NCBI GenBank assembly: GCA_001642005.1
Contig: LWCA01000387.1
Span: 1-29,267, forward strand
Length of the DNA: 29,267 nucleotides
Direction: 5' to 3'
Source of the DNA: Intoshia linei
Lineage: Eukaryota; Orthonectida; Rhopaluridae
A program made the position numbers and the translations under genes. Below are positions 26,001 through 29,267 of the stretch, piece by piece (within the stretch, counting starts at the first letter, position 1; the number at the start of each line of letters is the position of its first letter). The notes under the pieces are model-generated. The model was not told where the DNA came from. It made no database searches and saw only the letters and a program-made list of their open reading frames with translations.

Positions 26001-28899
26001 TTAATAGATGAATGTTTTCATTTAAATTGTATTTTGAACGGCACAGCCTTCTTATTATTATTATTATACATTGTACAATACTGGTATTAAACATTACTAC
26101 ATATGAACATCAATTCTATAATAAAAAAACAATTTATATAAAAAATGGCGTTTTGTAATTTTGAAAAATATGAAAAGTGGACACCCTATTACGGATATAT
26201 TATTATTTATACATAATATATAATTATTTATAATATGTAACATGTAAATCAATTAGACAAATTAATATATTTTAATAGATTAAATGATTCAATAACCCCA
26301 CTAATTGAGTTACTTATTTTCATTATTAATATTTTTAGAGTTTATAATATAATAATTATTAACAAGTACATTTTCTTCGGTGTTATTCAACTTATGATAA
26401 AGACAAAAGGATTCTGATTCAATCATGACACACTAAATGGATTTATATTGAAATGTTTATTGCTTGGTGAGCAATACCTTCAAAAAATATTTAGAATAAA
26501 CGTTAAAAGCAGGATTCATAACAAAATTTTTCAAGTACATATGATCTTGATGTTTGTACTGTTCAGAATCTATAAATGTGTCTATTTCATAGTGGGATCG
26601 AATGTAATCTATATTCTAAATATATTTAAATATTAAATTAAAATGTGGATTCTGAAATTCACAAATTAAACAATGTAATAAGCTTATTACAATTCAATAC
26701 ATGAAACATAAAAAAAATTCTTACCAATTATTGTGTTTACAAGCCGCCACTGATTATATAACCACATTTCTTATACTATTTACTAACAGGTAGATATATT
26801 TTAATTTAGGTTTTACAGTATTCCTCATTTTTAGATTAAAAAAATAAACAAAGGTGTTATTTCATTTTATATTAATATAATCTTATAATCAGTACATACA
26901 TTAGATCAGTGTTACTTAAAGGTGCGTCATGATGCACTAGTACACCCAGCGAAAAAATAAAAACGAGATATACATCATTTCACATAGTCAGTTAAATCAG
27001 ACATTTTGTTTTTTGAACCAAAATAATTTTTTTTCTTAAATTTACAGCTATTCCTTGCAAAATCTTGAAATATAGTAAAAATTTTCAATAAGCACCCAAA
27101 AAATATAAAATGTTTACTCTTTTGTTATGCTTGTACGCTAAAATTTTTTAATTGCTTCTAAGATCTACTTAATGAAAAAAGGTTGACAAACACTACATTA
27201 GATAGGAACATGAATTAATTACATTACAGAATAAAAAATATTTGTGATCTTGCATTACAAAACATTTTTAATGGGGATTATTTTTTAAACATTTTAAAAA
27301 TACATGTTGATATTCCTGTTGAATCATGCATATTCCAACAATCTGTTTATTTACGGTGCAGATATAACATTTCATTTTCATACCATTCTAAAAATATTAA
27401 ACTTATTGTTATTCATTACATATTGATAAATATTCACAAAATTTATTATATATAATTATATTCTCAACGAAGGGTTTTAAAGGACTTTGTCAGTAATATT
27501 AAATTTTCCTTTTAAATTAACCGGAATTATTCTAATTGGAATTTTACGATTCTTCGAATAATCATTATATATTAGATTTATACATGTATAATTTATATTA
27601 AATTATGTAATTAAATTTCTTTTTTGGAATTACCTCATTAGATCTAGTTTTATAAAACATATTCAAATCTTTACAAATTTCTGATTTTTGTATTATTGTA
27701 TTAATAAAATATTCAATTCTATCACAATCCTTCTCTAGAGGTTCGCTGATATTTAATTCACTAAACATATTTTAATAAATTCAAAGCATACTGTTGACGG
27801 TTATATTGAGAACCACTGCATTAATGTATAAGAAAAGCCACCGAAATAATATGTACATTGTACATTATAATTTATAGTGAATATTATATATTATACATGT
27901 ATGTTATACATAATTAAAAGCTCTGACAATACAATCATATACATACATTACAATTAATATATACTATAATTATATTATAATAATTTCAACCCATAATTAT
28001 TAATGTATTTTACAATTATAATATTGTATTGATATATTAAAATTACACATTTAAGGAACATTTCGCTAGAATATATAGTTCGTGTGGATATACGCTTCTT
28101 TTTCTGGGTGTAATTCTCTAAATTTAACAATGTTAGAAATTATTATTTGCTTTAATTGAAACAAATAATAGAAAACCCTATTTAATTTTAAAAGATAATG
28201 ACTTAATTTTAAGTCTAGTTAATTTTTAATATCGTTACTTTTCAGGTATTTATTATATATTGTGCTGCTTTCCAGTTACTAAATAAATTATATTTCACTG
28301 GAACTACTCAATCCCGGCATAATAAAAATTTTGTATTTTAGAAAAATACATTGAAAATTGTAACAAAATATAATTTAGAATTCTTAATTGAATAATATAT
28401 GTCAACTTATTATTATACAAAATATTACATGGAAATGTTTTACATATACATACATGTATAAGTATATCCGGTTTCATCAAATTTTGGATTGGTGCTGGTG
28501 TAATATATTAAAATAAACGGGGTCCAAACCTGATTATTAATAGCATGTATTCGATATATTAATACGTATTAATACATTAAAGTATCATATAAAATACATT
28601 ATTATATTATACATGTATAATAATTATTACGACAAATCTTTCAAGCAGAGGAAAAAATGAAACTTTGTGAGGAACTCCAATGAAGCAATATTCATATTCA
28701 GGGTATAAATCAAAAACTCTATACATAAAGTCATGAGAACGACATTCATATACTTCATCAATGCAAAATAATTGTATAGCAACTAACTTTGCATTATTAC
28801 TAGTTGAGTTCCTTTCTGAATAACCCGATGAATCTGTAAGTTGGTTCAACGTATTTGAGGAAATTTGAGATATTATTGAATCATTTTTCATATCAATTT
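19918..28899 (-). CDS. CFAP61: Cilia- and flagella-associated protein 61, C-terminal part, 19 exons, 5'-incomplete
   Basis: CFAP61 is a subunit of the calmodulin- and spoke-associated complex at the base of radial spokes in motile cilia and sperm tails. Nineteen exons give about 843 residues ending in LPMYAEPNMI, like the LPMYAWPG end of animal CFAP61. Landmarks in order: IQLFCIDEVYECRS and PHELYI (end of the acetyltransferase-like half); IDYIRSHYEIDTF with NFVMNPAF; KIVVVGASNTG (Rossmann-type loop); NLTLISIHP; YDYLILTTGQQY; NVVIYGNEIDVYTC; and DGRLVIDRTFKTDDNFIYAAGPL, the FAD/NAD-oxidoreductase-like fold. The GxGxxG loops are degenerate, so a structural rather than enzymatic role is likely. 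Vertebrate CFAP61 is ~1240 residues; the N-terminal third lies beyond the right edge. One junction (21952/21812) is not settled. Confidence 0.92.
20109..20262 (-). CDS. CFAP61: CFAP61 exon w18
   Basis: TTTAG|ATTTTT to CAA|GTAATT, 51 codons plus a split codon. FFSDSWATAIYHYQFKYFLQ continues the C-terminal helical region. Confidence 0.8.
20304..20407 (-). CDS. CFAP61: CFAP61 exon w17
   Basis: TTTAG|ACTATA to ACGA|GTATAA. LISRFKEGLITDFYE matches the RFDxGLIPDLYSYF segment. Confidence 0.82.
20444..20554 (-). CDS. CFAP61: CFAP61 exon w16
   Basis: TTTAG|AATACT to AAA|GTAATT, 37 codons in phase 0. It encodes NTYYITGSLKEVENVNFMKL. Confidence 0.8.
20675..20890 (-). CDS. CFAP61: CFAP61 exon w15
   Basis: TCTAG|TTATCA to AAA|GTAATT, 72 codons. 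It encodes VILTLLDPIVFN and NKINYFHIKKP, the segment after the FAD-like motif. Confidence 0.85.
21309..21413 (-). repeat. Dispersed repeat, copy C
   Basis: On the minus strand it reads AACTAGGTTGACTG, then TACTACGTACAAACATCACC, then CCGAGGGTGCATTTTTATTC, then the TTGAAAAT block. It is the closest partner of copy B and lies in the CFAP61 intron between exons w14 and w15. Confidence 0.7.
21643..21812 (-). CDS. CFAP61: CFAP61 exon w14
   Basis: TATAG|CTTTAA to AAA|GTAAGT, the only textbook donor in the gene. LNDACLVFDGRLVIDR and FIYAAGPLTKYKRLYY are diagnostic of CFAP61. Confidence 0.88.
21952..22120 (-). CDS. CFAP61: CFAP61 exon w13 (end uncertain)
   Basis: CTTAG|ATAAAC opens INNENNIELRQFTR and runs to WGELNKSFID. 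A GTAATT donor at 21946 would leave phase 0, but the next exon needs phase 1. A GTGATG donor at 21951 gives the right phase and is used here. Confidence 0.7.
22162..22279 (-). CDS. CFAP61: CFAP61 exon w12
   Basis: TTGAG|TAATTT to GTG|GTATAA. NVVIYGNEIDVYTCIKML is the second Rossmann-type strand. The TTTAG seven bases on would break the frame, so this is the one acceptor without TAG. Confidence 0.82.
22280..22888 (-). other. CFAP61 intron w11-w12
   Basis: AT-rich intron. I see no repeat with defined ends and no further exon; the flanking exons join in phase. Confidence 0.55.
22889..23074 (-). CDS. CFAP61: CFAP61 exon w11
   Basis: TTTAG|GAAAAA to GGAT|GTATGT. YYDYLILTTGQQYVFSENE is the second conserved FAD-fold motif. 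Open reading upstream to 23163 and downstream to 22732 is intron read-through. Confidence 0.85.
23075..24080 (-). other. CFAP61 intron w10-w11
   Basis: About 1 kb of AT-rich intron. The open frame at 23075-23163 is read-through into the exon, not coding, because the acceptor at 23075 joins perfectly to exon w10. Confidence 0.6.
24081..24167 (-). CDS. CFAP61: CFAP61 exon w10
   Basis: TTTAG|AGATGA to ATAG|GTAATT. MYSLIHSAVNFVLGSIVSIN fits the MSLRTWVNVVVGKMTAID segment. Confidence 0.8.
24212..24289 (-). CDS. CFAP61: CFAP61 exon w9
   Basis: CTTTAG|ACATCA to AAA|GTAATT. RFHNLTLISIHPITNN matches the FNNLTLIS segment that follows the first loop. Confidence 0.85.
24385..24461 (-). CDS. CFAP61: CFAP61 exon w8
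   Basis: TATAG|ATGTTG to CCA|GTAATC, phase 2 end. KIVVVGASNTGLKLLQNF is the first dinucleotide-binding loop. Confidence 0.88.
25193..25264 (+). pseudogene. hAT transposase C-terminal relic
   Basis: Reading VEDMKISLFHIRPEIIKIAK recalls the conserved DLR.AL....P.I..L...KQ segment near the C-terminus of ZBED5/SCAND3-like hAT transposases. The expected HPSH-type ending is gone and stops lie upstream in frame. The match is short and from memory. Confidence 0.4.
25344..25483. mobile_element. Nested 140-bp hAT-type MITE
   Basis: CAGTGGTTTCCAGCC at the left and GTTGGAAACCACTG at the right are near-perfect inverted ends. The flanks CTCTAAGA (25336-25343) and CTTTAAGA (25484-25491) agree at 7 of 8 bases, the hAT duplication length. 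It interrupts the element at 25032-25611 and is therefore younger. Confidence 0.8.
25678..25845 (-). CDS. CFAP61: CFAP61 exon w7
   Basis: TATAG|TTAATC to AAA|GTAATC, 56 codons. MIIVPSIKTIDYDIKKLNIN and HILYHLAMKQIYDTK match the VPVRPRRQI...YALYHINRKL region. Confidence 0.85.
26179..26188 (-). mobile_element. Solo AGGGTGTCC-type terminus
   Basis: GGACACCCTA is the reverse-orientation form of the TTAGGGTGTCC ends at 14430 and 29106. No partner end was found nearby, so this marks a fragment in the intron between CFAP61 exons w6 and w7. Confidence 0.35.
26370..26432 (-). CDS. CFAP61: CFAP61 exon w6
   Basis: ATTTAG|TGTGTC to AAT|GTACTT, 21 codons in phase 0. ESESFCLYHKLNNTEEN fits the CLYYxxYP segment. 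Confidence 0.75.
26478..26615 (-). CDS. CFAP61: CFAP61 exon w5
   Basis: ATTTAG|AATATA to AAG|GTATTG, 46 codons. IDYIRSHYEIDTFID and LKNFVMNPAFNVYSKYFLK are among the clearest CFAP61 matches. Confidence 0.88.
26907..27195. mobile_element. hAT-type MITE with perfect 8-bp target duplication
   Basis: A 289-bp element starting CAGTGTTACTTAAAGG and ending GGTTGACAAACACTA. It is flanked by exact copies of CATTAGAT at 26899-26906 and 27196-27203. The inverted ends are imperfect (AGTGTT shared at the outer edge). It occupies the intron between CFAP61 exons w4 and w5 and has no coding capacity. Confidence 0.78.
27304..27387 (-). CDS. CFAP61: CFAP61 exon w4
   Basis: TTTTAG|AATGGT to CAT|GTATTT, 28 codons. 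CTVNKQIVGICMIQQEY fits the VGVAVI-type strand of the acetyltransferase-like region. Confidence 0.82.
27634..27760 (-). CDS. CFAP61: CFAP61 exon w3
   Basis: TTTAG|TGAATT to GAG|GTAATT. It encodes ELNISEPLEKDCDRIEYF onward; weakly conserved in itself but phases fit on both sides. Confidence 0.75.
27785..27818. mobile_element. Solo hAT-type right end
   Basis: TATTGAGAACCACTG, ending at 27818, is the complement of the common hAT start CAGTGGTTCTCAATA. The expected left end with a CATTAATG duplication is absent between here and exon w3, so only a truncated end remains. Confidence 0.45.
28047..28117 (-). CDS. CFAP61: CFAP61 exon w2
   Basis: TTTAG|AGAATT continues ERFV as RITPRKRSVYPHELYI. The donor after AATGT is GTAATT, phase 2; the GTGTAA two bases earlier would put a stop at the next junction. 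Confidence 0.82.
28118..28630 (-). other. CFAP61 intron w1-w2
   Basis: AT-rich intron holding two copies of the recurring palindrome ATACATGTAT (28450-28459 and 28609-28618). The second lies about 12 bases inside the exon w1 donor. Confidence 0.5.
28631..28899 (-). CDS. CFAP61: CFAP61 exon w1
   Basis: Acceptor AATAG|AAATTG needs one base from an exon outside the window. It encodes NAKLVAIQLFCIDEVYECRS and YCFIGVPHKVSFFPLLERFV; donor GTC|GTAATA, phase 0. Confidence 0.85.
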
Positions 28900-29267
28900 C
28901 TATTTAAATTAAAACTTTTAATATTCATTTGTATTAAATTATTATATAAGTTATCTTGTTATTATCATATCACTGAAAAGTCCCCTTTTATAGAACTATC
29001 AAGGCAAAATGACAGGGATTCTCAATCTGGAAAATATTTTAAAATTGGAGGGTTATTGATTTTAAGAATAGTTTTATTTTCAAATTTGTTTTATATTAAT
29101 GTACATTAGGGTGTCAAATTTTAAAAATTATTAGCTTTTGATAAAACTGTATTATATAATTATATATAAATTATTAACATAATATAAATCCTAACTTATA
29201 TAATAAGCTTCCCAATATTTGTTTATGTCTGAGTGTGTGTGTTCCACTTTATTTCAATAACTACCAG
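28900..29267. other. Right edge: CFAP61 intron with transposon ends
   Basis: No further CFAP61 exon is seen. CAGGGATTCTCAATC at 29013 looks like a hAT left end, and TTAGGGTGTC at 29106 looks like the left end of the AGGGTGT family. Both elements, if real, continue past the window. Confidence 0.4.

Noticed and set aside
26448-26636. 62-codon plus-strand frame
   Set aside because: It is the complement of CFAP61 exon w5, which has clear homology.
28855-29109. 84-codon plus-strand frame
   Set aside because: Overlaps the start of CFAP61 exon w1 and transposon ends; low complexity.
1-29267. tRNA, rRNA, CRISPR arrays or bacterial operon signals
   Set aside because: No tRNA- or rRNA-like sequence or regular spacer array was seen, and the spliced genes show this is nuclear eukaryotic DNA.

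Overview
The window is very AT-rich eukaryotic DNA (roughly three quarters A+T by eye) carrying spliced metazoan-type genes. The gene set is a ciliary radial-spoke protein, an inositol hexakisphosphate kinase, a FCGBP/IgGFc-binding-like receptor, an ankyrin-repeat protein and a sortilin-like VPS10 protein. It points to an animal with motile cilia or flagella. The proteins are strongly diverged and the kinase is compact, which suggests a fast-evolving invertebrate. I cannot name the lineage from the sequence alone.

Layout, left to right: 1-865 repeat-like DNA. 866-2910 (-) sortilin-like VPS10 receptor, two exons. 2911-5213 shared upstream region of two divergent genes. 5214-6161 (+) ankyrin-repeat protein resembling diversin/ANKRD6. 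6210-13455 (-) a four-exon gene for a predicted 1722-residue type I membrane protein: three ~500-residue IgGFc-binding-like units, an EGF module, a membrane helix and a basic tail. 14210-18927 (-) a five-exon IP6K of 308 residues. 19918-28899 and beyond (-) nineteen exons encoding the C-terminal ~840 residues of CFAP61, whose N-terminal half lies past the right edge.

I rebuilt the exons by reading the minus strand and requiring protein similarity, an intact frame across each junction and GT..AG ends. Exon lengths and phases agree at every junction except one (21952/21812). The reconstructed introns share an odd signature: almost every acceptor ends in TAG, none in CAG, and the donor +5 base is usually T rather than G.

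The long introns are filled with small DNA transposons. These are hAT-type elements with 8-bp target duplications (two of them exact, some nested) and an AGGGTGT-ended element with TA-like flanks, plus a dispersed repeat in three different genes. The genes do not form one pathway. CFAP61 acts in the axoneme, IP6K in inositol pyrophosphate synthesis, and the FCGBP-like and sortilin-like proteins at the cell surface or in the secretory route. The best candidate for something new is the membrane-anchored triple-unit FCGBP-like receptor.
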